A DNA stretch of 32,028 nt, from the NCBI RefSeq assembly GCF_029255545.1, contig NZ_JANLJJ010000022.1, forward strand, positions 1 to 32,028, given 5' to 3'. Shown here piece after piece: positions 17,720 through 24,591 of this stretch. The stretch comes from Ferrovibrio sp. (GTDB taxonomy: Bacteria; Pseudomonadota; Alphaproteobacteria; Ferrovibrionales; Ferrovibrionaceae). Numbering within the stretch: the first letter of the stretch is position 1; each line of letters begins with the position of its first letter. Both the position numbers and the translations under genes were made by a program. The notes beneath the pieces were generated by a model. It saw nothing but the letters and a program-made list of their open reading frames with translations, ran no database searches and was not told where the DNA came from.

Positions 17720-18082
17720 GTGCTGCAACGGCTCAGCATTGTCGGTGTACTGGCTCTTATCCTGCTCATTGCGGCGGGCTTCTACGCCTATATGACCGGG
17801 CCGGGTCGGGAGCAGGCTTTCTATACGCCAGGCAACGTGCCGAGCCGGGAGGATTGTTTCTACCGCAAGCTGGCGCAGTTCCAGAATGTTACGCGACAGA
17901 TCATTTTCCAGGCGGCGCAGGAATGTGAACTGGAGGTGCAGTCGCTCGAAGGTCATGAGCAGATGCGCCAGGAATGGATCGACCGGCAGGCCGAGAAGGC
18001 GCGTCAGCGCGCCGCCCAGCCAGTTGCCCCGGCCCCTGAAGAACCCAAGGAACTGGACCGCGTGCGCCGCGTCTGGCGCTGA
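17720..18082 (+). CDS. Small single-pass membrane protein of unknown function
   Basis: From the GTG at 17720 the product is 120 residues; a GTG at 17687 would give 131. One strong membrane segment spans about residues 6-25 (LSIVGVLALILLIAAGFYAY). The rest is probably periplasmic: a region with cysteines at 46 and 69, a predicted helix with many Gln and Glu, then a Pro/Ala-rich stretch and a basic end (DRVRRVWR). I do not recognise a family. The two cysteines could form a disulfide if exported. It stands between rarA and the RluC-type gene, in the same direction. Confidence 0.65.
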   Translation: MLQRLSIVGVLALILLIAAGFYAYMTGPGREQAFYTPGNVPSREDCFYRKLAQFQNVTRQIIFQAAQECELEVQSLEGHEQMRQEWIDRQAEKARQRAAQPVAPAPEEPKELDRVRRVWR

Positions 18083-18126
18083 ACGGCATTTTAGTCTCGT
18101 CATTTTCCTCTTTTCTGAGTCACAGC

Positions 18127-19110
18127 ATGTCCCAAGTTTCTACCCGCACTGTCAGCGACGGCGAAGCCGATCTGCGTCTCGATCGCTGGTTCAAGCGCCA
18201 CTATCCCTGGCTGGGCCATGCCAAGCTGGAAAAGCTGCTGCGCACGGGCCAGGTGCGCGTGGATGGGGGCAGGGCGAAAGCCTCGACGCGGCTGGAGGCC
18301 GGGCAGGCGATCCGGATTCCGCCGCTGGGCGAGCCGCCGAAGGATGATGAAAAGCCGCGTGAGCCCCGGCCTGCCAGGGCCAGCCCGGAACGTATCGCCG
18401 AACTCGAAGCCGCCATCCTGCACAAGGATGCTTCCGTCCTGGTGATCAACAAGCCGCCTGGCTTGGCGACCCAGGGCGGCACCGGGCAGAGCGAGCATCT
18501 CGACGGTCTGCTCGGGCATCTGAAATTCGATGCCGCCGAGCGGCCGCGTCTGGTGCATCGGCTGGATAAGGACACCTCCGGTGTCCTGCTGCTGGCGCGC
18601 ACCGCTTCGGCAGCGGCCAAGCTGGCCAATGCCCTCAAGACCCGCGAGGCGCACAAGCTGTACTGGGCTTTGGTCATGGGGGTGCCTGAGCATCGTCAGG
18701 GCAAGATTCAGCTGGCGTTGTCCAAGCTGCCCGGCGCTGCCGGTGAGCGCATGGTGGCCGACGAGGAAGATGGCAAGAACGCCGTGACCCTATACCGCAC
18801 CGTCGACACCGCTGGTCGCCGCGCGGCCTGGCTGGCCATGGCGCCGCTGACAGGACGCACCCATCAGTTGCGCGTCCATGCCGCCGCGATGGGCACGCCA
18901 ATCGTCGGCGATGGCAAATACGGTGGCACCGAGGCTTATCTGACGGGCGGAGTCAGCCGCAAGCTGCACCTGCATGCGCGTGCGATCCGGCTGCCGCATC
19001 CCGATGGCGGCGTCTTGCAGGTGCGGGCGCCGCTGCCGCCGCATATGCAGGCGACCTGGGATTTCCTGGGACTAGAAATCGACAAAGAGGCGGATGAATG
19101 GCTGGAATAG
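18127..19110 (+). CDS. rluC: RluC-type 23S rRNA pseudouridine synthase
   Basis: The 327-residue enzyme isomerises uridines in 23S rRNA. An S4 RNA-binding domain covers about residues 16-66 (LRLDRWFKRHYPWLGHAKLE). The catalytic motif HRLDKDTSGVLLLAR lies at 144-158 with D147 as the nucleophile. PLTGRTHQLRVH and IVGDGKYGG motifs follow. RluC is the nearest type, but RluD or a related specificity cannot be excluded from sequence. The final 13 bases overlap the start of the DUF3422 gene in another frame. Confidence 0.88.
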   Translation: MSQVSTRTVSDGEADLRLDRWFKRHYPWLGHAKLEKLLRTGQVRVDGGRAKASTRLEAGQAIRIPPLGEPPKDDEKPREPRPARASPERIAELEAAILHKDASVLVINKPPGLATQGGTGQSEHLDGLLGHLKFDAAERPRLVHRLDKDTSGVLLLARTASAAAKLANALKTREAHKLYWALVMGVPEHRQGKIQLALSKLPGAAGERMVADEEDGKNAVTLYRTVDTAGRRAAWLAMAPLTGRTHQLRVHAAAMGTPIVGDGKYGGTEAYLTGGVSRKLHLHARAIRLPHPDGGVLQVRAPLPPHMQATWDFLGLEIDKEADEWLE

Positions 19111-20420
19111 GGCCGATCCTGCCCGCACGCCTGCGTGAGCGTGCCCATCCCTTGCGGCCGGCCCTGGCTGGCGAGGTGCATGCCCGCCCGCCATTGCCGC
19201 TCGCGGCACCGGCGCGTGTGTTGCATATCGGCCTGCTGCTTGATGCCGGCGATGCTCCCGCCGAGCATGCCCATCTTACGGCGCTCAGTCAGCATGCCGG
19301 GCAGGTTGAACCACTGGCCGGCGCGAAGCATGTGGCCATTCCGCTGGCCGATGGCGTGCACCTGATCTGGGAAAAGCGGACCGAATTCTCGACGTATACA
19401 CTTTATCTGCGGCGCGAGACGGGTGCCGCGCTGGATGGCGCGGCCACGGACTTGCCGCTGCCGCCCGGCTGGCTGGACACATTGCCTGGCAAGCTGATGG
19501 TGGCCGCCGATATCACCTTGCTGGCGCCCTCGGAAGCCGAACCGAATGCGGCTTTGCTGCAGCGCCTGTTCGATGGTCCGACCCTGGTGGCGAGCCGGAT
19601 CGCCAGTGGCCATGCGACCGTGTGGACCGATTTTTTCCTTGGCAGCGACGATGCCGTACGTTTCCTGGTGCAGGACCGGGGCTTAAGCGATGCCCAGCGT
19701 GGCCGCGCCGTGATGCGCCTGCTGGAAATCGAGACCTATCGCATGATGGCCTTGCTGGCCCTGCCGCTGGCCCAGCAGGTGGCGCCGCGCATCACCCAGC
19801 TTGAACATGGCCTGGCCGGCCTAGCCGGTCGCATGGTCGATGTCGCCCATGAAAGCGAACAGACCCTGCTGCGCGAAATTGCCGGCCTTGCCGCTGAAGT
19901 TGAAACCCTGGCTGTGGAGACGCCATACCGCTTTGGCGCCGCGCGCGCCTATCACGCGCTGGTCGAACGGCGCATTGCCGAACTGCGCGAGGACCGCATC
20001 GAGGGCCTGCCGACCATTGGCGAGTTCATGGAGCGTCGGTTGTCGCCCGCCATGCGCACCTGCATCACCATGGCCGAGCGCATTGAAGGCCTGTCGCGTC
20101 GCGCCACGCGCATGGCCAATCTGCTGCGCACCCGCGTCGACGTTTCGCTGGAACGTCAGAATGTCGAGCTGCTCGACACGATGAACCGGCGGTCGCATAT
20201 GCAATTGCGCCTGCAGGAAACCGTCGAGGGGCTGTCGGTTGCCGCGATCACCTATTATTTCGTTGGCTTGGTGGGCTACGGCGCCCAGGCCCTGCATGCC
20301 ATGGGCCTGCCGGTCAACAAGGAAATCTCCATCGGCATCGCGATCCCCGTCGTCGCCGGCGTGGTCTGGTGGGGCCTGCGGCGTTTCCGCCGTTCGCTGC
20401 AGAAGGATGGCCTGCACTAA
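19098..20420 (+). CDS. DUF3422 family membrane protein
   Basis: The 440-residue product matches DUF3422, an uncharacterised family frequent in proteobacteria. Recognisable parts are HPLRPALAGEVHARPPLPL near residue 17 and the later AGLAGRMVDVAHESEQTLLR (about 240-260), followed by long helices. Two hydrophobic segments near the C-terminus (about 376-398 and 406-426) should anchor it in the inner membrane, with a basic tail. There is no signal peptide, so the large N-terminal part is probably cytoplasmic. It overlaps the rluC gene by 13 bases and its stop overlaps the convergent LysR stop. Function is unknown. Confidence 0.85.
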   Translation: MAGIGPILPARLRERAHPLRPALAGEVHARPPLPLAAPARVLHIGLLLDAGDAPAEHAHLTALSQHAGQVEPLAGAKHVAIPLADGVHLIWEKRTEFSTYTLYLRRETGAALDGAATDLPLPPGWLDTLPGKLMVAADITLLAPSEAEPNAALLQRLFDGPTLVASRIASGHATVWTDFFLGSDDAVRFLVQDRGLSDAQRGRAVMRLLEIETYRMMALLALPLAQQVAPRITQLEHGLAGLAGRMVDVAHESEQTLLREIAGLAAEVETLAVETPYRFGAARAYHALVERRIAELREDRIEGLPTIGEFMERRLSPAMRTCITMAERIEGLSRRATRMANLLRTRVDVSLERQNVELLDTMNRRSHMQLRLQETVEGLSVAAITYYFVGLVGYGAQALHAMGLPVNKEISIGIAIPVVAGVVWWGLRRFRRSLQKDGLH

Positions 20421-21289
20421 GCGGGTTGACGCAAGAGGGGCCTGATCGCCGTTCCCAGGAAATCCGCCACTGTGCGGACCCTTGGGGTCCTGCGCAGGTC
20501 GCGATGCAGCACCAGCCATAATTCGCGCGTCACCGGTGGTCGGCCAGGTTCGGCAACCAGTCCCGGCAATTGCCGGCCGATGAATTCCGGCAACAGGATG
20601 CCGCAGGCGCCGGCCTGGGCGGCGGCCACCAGCGGCAGCATGCTGTTGCTGCGGATCACCGGATGCAGGGTTTTCTGTTTCGCCAGCCATTGCGTCTCGG
20701 GCAGGTCGGCCAGGCTTTCATCGAAGGCGGCAACGGCCGTTGCGTCCATGGCCAGGGGATTGCGATACAGCCGGTAAGGCACGCTGCCGAGCCGGCTCGC
20801 ATAAAGCTCGCCGCTTTGTGGCCGCGCCCAGCGGATCGCGATATCGGCCTCGCGCCGGGCGAGGCTGAGCGAGCGATGCTCGACGGTGATTTCGATCTGC
20901 AGGCCGGGCCAGCGTTGCCGCAGGGCCGCCAGTTGCGGGGCGACGCAGTGGCTGGCGATGCCTTCGGTACAGGTGACGCGCACATTGCCTTCGATCTGCA
21001 TGCTGCGGCCGGCATCGGCCAGTCGTTCCAGGCGCAGCAGCGGCGCCTCGACCTGCTCGGCGGCCTGCAGCACGGGCTGGGCCTGCGGCGTAGGTCGGTA
21101 GCCGCGCGCCCGCCGCTCGAACAGCAGAATGCCGAGGCCCGCTTCCAGCGCCGCGATGCGCCGGGCAACCGTGGCGTGGTTCACCTTGAGCAGCCGCGCA
21201 GTGGCCGACAGGCTGCCATGGCGCGCCAGCGCCAGCACATAGCGCAGGTCGTTCCAGTCAATGTCATCTGTGCGTTTATAAACAGGCAT
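20417..21289 (-). CDS. LysR family transcriptional regulator
   Basis: The 290-residue protein has an N-terminal winged helix-turn-helix at about residues 15-58 (LALARHGSLSATARLLKVNHATVARRI), a linker helix, and a substrate-binding domain from about residue 95 (EGNVRVTCTEGIASHCVAPQ, then READIAIRW). The layout matches LysR regulators such as those with a single divergent target. It is divergent from the isochorismatase-like gene across 101 bases, so that gene is the likely target. Its stop codon overlaps the convergent DUF3422 stop. The inducer is unknown. Confidence 0.92.
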   Translation of the reverse strand: MPVYKRTDDIDWNDLRYVLALARHGSLSATARLLKVNHATVARRIAALEAGLGILLFERRARGYRPTPQAQPVLQAAEQVEAPLLRLERLADAGRSMQIEGNVRVTCTEGIASHCVAPQLAALRQRWPGLQIEITVEHRSLSLARREADIAIRWARPQSGELYASRLGSVPYRLYRNPLAMDATAVAAFDESLADLPETQWLAKQKTLHPVIRSNSMLPLVAAAQAGACGILLPEFIGRQLPGLVAEPGRPPVTRELWLVLHRDLRRTPRVRTVADFLGTAIRPLLRQPA

Positions 21290-21390
21290 GGCGCGATCTT
21301 ACGGAATTTGCACAGAGGGGGCCAGCCGTTAAATCAGGGCATGGCCCATACAGTCGAGAACACGCGGCCGATAGCATAAGGACCCAAATC
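21290..21390. promoter_or_regulatory. Divergent control region between the LysR and hydrolase genes
   Basis: This 101-base gap must hold both promoters and any LysR operator. A partial dyad centred near 21347 (GGGCATGGCCC, overlapping ATGGCCCAT) is the only candidate binding site seen. I found no convincing -35/-10 pair. AAGGA about 8 bases before 21391 is the hydrolase ribosome binding site. Confidence 0.35.
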
Positions 21391-22011
21391 ATGACCCGCC
21401 CCAAGACATTGCTGGAGATGGCCGGCGTCGCCGGCCAGCCGATCCTGTGGCAGAACGCCACCCTGCTGCTGATCGACCATCAGGTGGAATACACCGCCGC
21501 AGGCGGCCTGCCGCTGACAGGCATCGATGCCGCCGTGGCTGAAATCGGCCGCCTGCTAACGGCTGCCCGGGCTGCCGGCGCACCGGTGGTGCATGTGCGG
21601 CATCACGGCCGCCCGGGCGGGGCGCTGTTCAACCCGGAAAGCCCGAAGGCGGATTTCATTTCCACGATCCGGCCGCAGGAAGGTGAGGCGGTGGTGACCA
21701 AGGCGTTGCCGAATTCCTTCGCCAACACCGATCTGGACAGCGTGCTGCGCGGCCTGGGCCGCAAGGAGCTGATCATTGCCGGTTTCCAGAGCCATATGTG
21801 CGTCAGCGCCACGGTACGCAGCGCGCTGGATCATGGCTATCGCGGCGTGGTGGTGGCCGATGCCTGCGCCACGCGCGACCTGCCCGATCCGACCGGCAGC
21901 GGCATTGTTTCGGCGGCCGAGTTGCATCGCATCAGCATGACCGCGCTGAACGACCGCTTCGCCGTGGTGGTGCGCGACGCCTCAGCTATTTCGGCGCGGG
22001 CAGCGGCGTAG
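21391..22011 (+). CDS. Isochorismatase-like cysteine hydrolase
   Basis: The 206-residue protein belongs to the isochorismatase-like superfamily (YcaC/nicotinamidase fold). The expected Asp-Lys-Cys triad can be placed at D29 (LLLIDHQVEY), K104 (VVTKALPNSF) and C137 (GFQSHMCVSATVRSALDHGY). No signal peptide is seen, so it is cytoplasmic. The substrate cannot be assigned; amide or ester hydrolysis is typical. It is divergent from the LysR gene, and its last 26 bases overlap the 3' end of the convergent lipoprotein gene. Confidence 0.9.
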   Translation: MTRPKTLLEMAGVAGQPILWQNATLLLIDHQVEYTAAGGLPLTGIDAAVAEIGRLLTAARAAGAPVVHVRHHGRPGGALFNPESPKADFISTIRPQEGEAVVTKALPNSFANTDLDSVLRGLGRKELIIAGFQSHMCVSATVRSALDHGYRGVVVADACATRDLPDPTGSGIVSAAELHRISMTALNDRFAVVVRDASAISARAAA

Positions 22012-22798
22012 CATTCACGCCGCTGCGTGGCGCGGCATCGGCGGGTGGCACCGGCTGAATGGGGCCGCCTGTTTCCGAAGGGCGCCGTTGCGTGCGCCGG
22101 TCAGCCGGTAGAGTCTCCCAGAGATTGTTGGCTTCGGCCAGCGTCAGCTTCCGGTCGCCCGGCCGGCAGGCCCGACTGCGATAGAGCAGGTTGCGCGCGG
22201 GGAAGAAACACCAGGAGGCTTCGGCGAGTTGCGCGCGTTGCAACAGCTCGGCTTCCTCCGAATTGATCCAGCGACTGCCGGCAGGGCAGGCGGGCGCTTC
22301 GAAGACATTCCCCGTGCTGTCGTTGTGGCAGAGCGCATAGACGCCTTCGCCGACGCGTGCCGCATTGCTGGAATAGGGCGTGCCGGAATAGGCGCTAGGC
22401 CCTGCGGGCGGAGTGTTGCTCTGCGGTACCGGGGCCGGTCTGGTCGTGGCGGCATTGCGCGACGGCATTGGTGCGATCTCCGGCGCGCCGCGCCCCGCCA
22501 CCGGTGCCCGGGTGGTGGTGAATTGCCGCTCGGCCTGTTCCATGCCGATGGCAATATAGCCCGACGCGCAACGGCCAGTCTGGCTAGTATAGAGCAGGCC
22601 TGTTTCGCTGTTGAAGCAGGGGATGCCGGTTGCCGTCGCCGCGGCTTCTTCCGCCGAGGTGTTGCGGCCCGGACGATTGTCGCTGCCGGCCCAGCTGCGA
22701 TAGAGGCTGCGGTTCAGGTCGCGCACGCTGCTTTCCATGCCGCTGCAGGCCGTCAGGCCGGCCAGCAGCATCAGGATCAGCGCCGCGCGCCGGGGCAT
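21986..22798 (-). CDS. Lipoprotein with three cysteine-pair repeats, function unknown
   Basis: The start at 22798 gives 270 residues with a lipoprotein signal (MPRRAALILMLLAGLTAC, lipobox LTAC, lipidated C18). A GTG 11 codons upstream is possible but would overlap queF. The mature part has three similar units, each with two cysteines: C61-C77, C157-C171 and C197-C211. They share a pattern C, a few residues, G/N-x-L/V-Y/F, then C-x-x-G. A Pro/Ala/Thr-rich linker (about 95-140) separates unit one from two. The C-terminus is Pro-rich. I know no family for this. Its stop is 5 bases after queF's direction of reading and it may be co-transcribed with it. Confidence 0.72.
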   Translation of the reverse strand: MPRRAALILMLLAGLTACSGMESSVRDLNRSLYRSWAGSDNRPGRNTSAEEAAATATGIPCFNSETGLLYTSQTGRCASGYIAIGMEQAERQFTTTRAPVAGRGAPEIAPMPSRNAATTRPAPVPQSNTPPAGPSAYSGTPYSSNAARVGEGVYALCHNDSTGNVFEAPACPAGSRWINSEEAELLQRAQLAEASWCFFPARNLLYRSRACRPGDRKLTLAEANNLWETLPADRRTQRRPSETGGPIQPVPPADAAPRSGVNATPLPAPK

Positions 22799-22802
22799 CT
22801 GA

Positions 22803-23291
22803 TCAGCCGCGACCGCGATAGGATGCGACACCCTGATCCGGCAGCCACAGGCCAGTTGGCGGTTTGCCGGTCTGATAGAACACGTCGATCGGCATGCCGC
22901 CGCGCGGATACCAATAGCCGCCGATCCGCAGCCAGCGCGGCTTCACCGCCTGCACCAGGCGCTTGGCGATGCTCACCGTGCAATCCTCGTGGAAGGCGCC
23001 ATGGTTGCGGAAGCTGTTGAGGAACAGTTTCAGCGATTTGGATTCCACGATGCTCCGGTTTGGCACGTAATCAATCACCAGATGCGCGAAATCGGGCTGA
23101 CCGGTCATCGGGCAGAGGCTGGTGAATTCCGGCTGCACGAAGCGGATCAGGTACAGCGTGCCGGGCTGTGGATTGGGCACTGTTTCCAGCTTCGCCTCGG
23201 CAGGGCTGTCAGGCTGGCTGGCGGCCTGGCCCAACTGAGTCAGGTCCGGGTAGCGGCGGGGGGAAGAGGGGGATATCTTGCGTTTGGCCAT
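22803..23291 (-). CDS. queF: NADPH-dependent 7-cyano-7-deazaguanine reductase
   Basis: QueF reduces preQ0 to preQ1 in queuosine tRNA modification. From the ATG at 23291 it is 162 residues, the short single-domain type. The nucleophile is C60 in [15 protein letters not shown], with D67 in the same motif. The QueF signature ESKSLKLF lies at 83-90, and NHGAFHEDC at 97-104 supplies the conserved His/Glu. An ATG seven codons upstream adds MLWQKKT, which is not needed. The lipoprotein gene follows 4 bases after the stop. I saw no preQ1 riboswitch in its short leader, and no other queuosine genes are in the window. Confidence 0.95.
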   Translation of the reverse strand: MAKRKISPSSPRRYPDLTQLGQAASQPDSPAEAKLETVPNPQPGTLYLIRFVQPEFTSLCPMTGQPDFAHLVIDYVPNRSIVESKSLKLFLNSFRNHGAFHEDCTVSIAKRLVQAVKPRWLRIGGYWYPRGGMPIDVFYQTGKPPTGLWLPDQGVASYRGRG

Positions 23292-23364
23292 GGTCTTCTT
23301 TTGCCACAACAATACCTTTATTGCATCCCCGTGTGGCCATGATCCGATCCAAGCTTTGCTCCTG

Positions 23365-23378
23365 TCCGGCCGGCCGGA
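23365..23378. repeat. 14-bp perfect palindrome between queF and the repeat-protein gene
   Basis: TCCGGCCGGCCGGA is its own reverse complement and lies in the divergent gap, 51 bases before the repeat-protein ATG. It may be an operator, but a GC-only palindrome in GC-rich DNA can arise by chance. Confidence 0.35.
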
Positions 23379-23428
23379 TGCCCCACAAGATACCAGCCGG
23401 GCCTATCGATCGCCCCAAGGAGGCAGAC

Positions 23429-23767
23429 ATGATGTTCCGTCTTAGAACTTTCGCCACCGCAGCCGCTTTTGCCGGAGCCCTGACGCTGGGCGCCGCCGGT
23501 ACTATTGCCCAAGCCCAGCAGACCCCGGCCACCCCTGCCACGCCAGCCCAGCCGGGCGTGGCTCCGGCCACGCCTGCCACGCCGGCGGCCCAGGGCCAGG
23601 CCGGCCAGGCCAAGGCTGATGCCAAAAAGGCGGAGAAAAAGGCCACCGAAAAGAAGGCCGACGCCAAAAAGGCGGAAAAGCGGGCTGATGAGAAAAAGGC
23701 CGCAGCCCGGAAGGCAGAGAAAAAAGCTGACCAGAAAACCAGGGATACCAGGAAATCCGCCAACTGA
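23429..23767 (+). CDS. Exported Lys/Ala-rich protein with 14-residue tandem repeats
   Basis: The ATG at 23429 follows a strong AAGGAGG at 23417-23423 and gives 112 residues. A signal peptide (MMFRLRTFATAAAFAGALTLG, likely cleavage after AQA at 27-29) is followed by a Pro/Thr/Ala-rich spacer to about residue 53. The rest is three tandem 14-residue units at 65-78, 79-92 and 93-106, with consensus A-K-K-A-E-K-K-A-D-E-K-K-A-D. The unit equals two heptads, so a charged helix or coiled coil is expected. The frame is open upstream into non-coding DNA, which is ignored. No family is recognised; low-complexity matches to histone H1-like proteins would not show homology. Confidence 0.75.
   Translation: MMFRLRTFATAAAFAGALTLGAAGTIAQAQQTPATPATPAQPGVAPATPATPAAQGQAGQAKADAKKAEKKATEKKADAKKAEKRADEKKAAARKAEKKADQKTRDTRKSAN
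23621..23746 (+). repeat. Three tandem 42-bp coding repeats
   Basis: Units at 23621-23662, 23663-23704 and 23705-23746 encode the 14-residue repeats of the exported Lys/Ala-rich protein. The first two both begin GCCAAAAAGGCGGA exactly; the third has diverged. Unit number could vary between strains. Confidence 0.75.
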
Positions 23768-23788
23768 GGCGCGGCGATTGTTGTTCAG

Positions 23789-23820
23789 AGCCCCCCTGCG
23801 GGAACGGGGGGGGGACTTTT
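23789..23820 (+). terminator. Terminator after the repeat-protein gene
   Basis: CCCCCC at 23791-23796 can pair with the G run at 23806-23814, followed by ACTTTT. The exact register is uncertain because the G run is longer than the C run. It separates this gene from the HAD gene. Confidence 0.65.
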
Positions 23821-23883
23821 AAATTGGTTTTTCAGGTTATGTGTGCTGTTGAGCGAAGCAGTTCCACATGCGATTTTTAAACC

Positions 23884-24591
23884 ATGGAAAACCCGGTCCC
23901 TGATTTCGTGGCGCCCCGTCTGGTGATTTTCGACTGCGATGGCACGCTGGTCGACAGTCAGCACCATATCATTGCCGCCATGCATTCCGCCTTCGCGGCG
24001 AACAGCTTGGCCTTGCCGGAGGCCGACAGGGTCCGGAGGACAGTTGGCCTGCCGCTGGCCACGGCGATTGAAAGCCTGTTGCCGACCGGAGGGCCGGCTC
24101 TGGCGGCGGTGATCGAATCCTACAAGCAGGCGGCCATTGCCCAGCGGCTGATGCCGGATCATTGCGAGCCGCTGTTTCCGGGGCTGGTCGATACGCTGGA
24201 CCGTCTGGAAACGGCCGGTTTCCTGCTGGGGATTGCGACCGGAAAGGCACGCCGCGGGCTCGATTTCACCCTGAACACCCATAATCTAGTTGGACGGTTT
24301 GTCACTCTGCAGACCAATGACGTGGTTGCAGCGGGCAAGCCGGCCCCCGATATGGTATTGCAGGCCATGGCGGAAACCGGCGCCATGCCCACCTCAACAA
24401 TCGTTGTTGGGGATACGACCTATGATATCGAGATGGCCCGCAATGCCGGGGTTCCGGCCATTGGGGTGGCGTGGGGCTACCATGATGAAGACCTGTTATG
24501 GCAGGCCGGAGCTTCTCATATAATCAAAAGCTTCTGGGAACTTCCTGATCTGGTAAACGAATTGATGGGAGGTGCCGCATGCGCGCGCTGA
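23884..24591 (+). CDS. HAD-family phosphatase, phosphoglycolate phosphatase-like
   Basis: The 235-residue protein is a HAD subfamily IA hydrolase. Motif I is FDCDGTLVD with D17 and D19, motif II is T119 in GIATGKARR, motif III is K152 in GKPAPDM, and motif IV is GDTTYDIEMA with D177 and D181. A helical cap lies between about 25 and 95. The substrate is not certain; phosphoglycolate or a sugar phosphate is usual. No clear Shine-Dalgarno precedes the ATG. Its last 13 bases overlap the AsmA-family gene, which has its ribosome binding site GGGAGGT inside this gene. Confidence 0.92.
   Translation: MENPVPDFVAPRLVIFDCDGTLVDSQHHIIAAMHSAFAANSLALPEADRVRRTVGLPLATAIESLLPTGGPALAAVIESYKQAAIAQRLMPDHCEPLFPGLVDTLDRLETAGFLLGIATGKARRGLDFTLNTHNLVGRFVTLQTNDVVAAGKPAPDMVLQAMAETGAMPTSTIVVGDTTYDIEMARNAGVPAIGVAWGYHDEDLLWQAGASHIIKSFWELPDLVNELMGGAACAR

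Noticed and set aside
23292-23428. preQ1 riboswitch upstream of queF
   Set aside because: The short leader shows only a 5-bp dyad (CAATA/TATTG at 23310-23323). The C-rich loop and A-rich tail expected of a preQ1-I aptamer are not seen.
23209-23763. Minus-strand frame of 184 codons opposite the repeat-protein gene
   Set aside because: It is the Ala/Phe/Ser-rich complement of the low-complexity Lys/Ala repeat; it has no start signal and overlaps queF.
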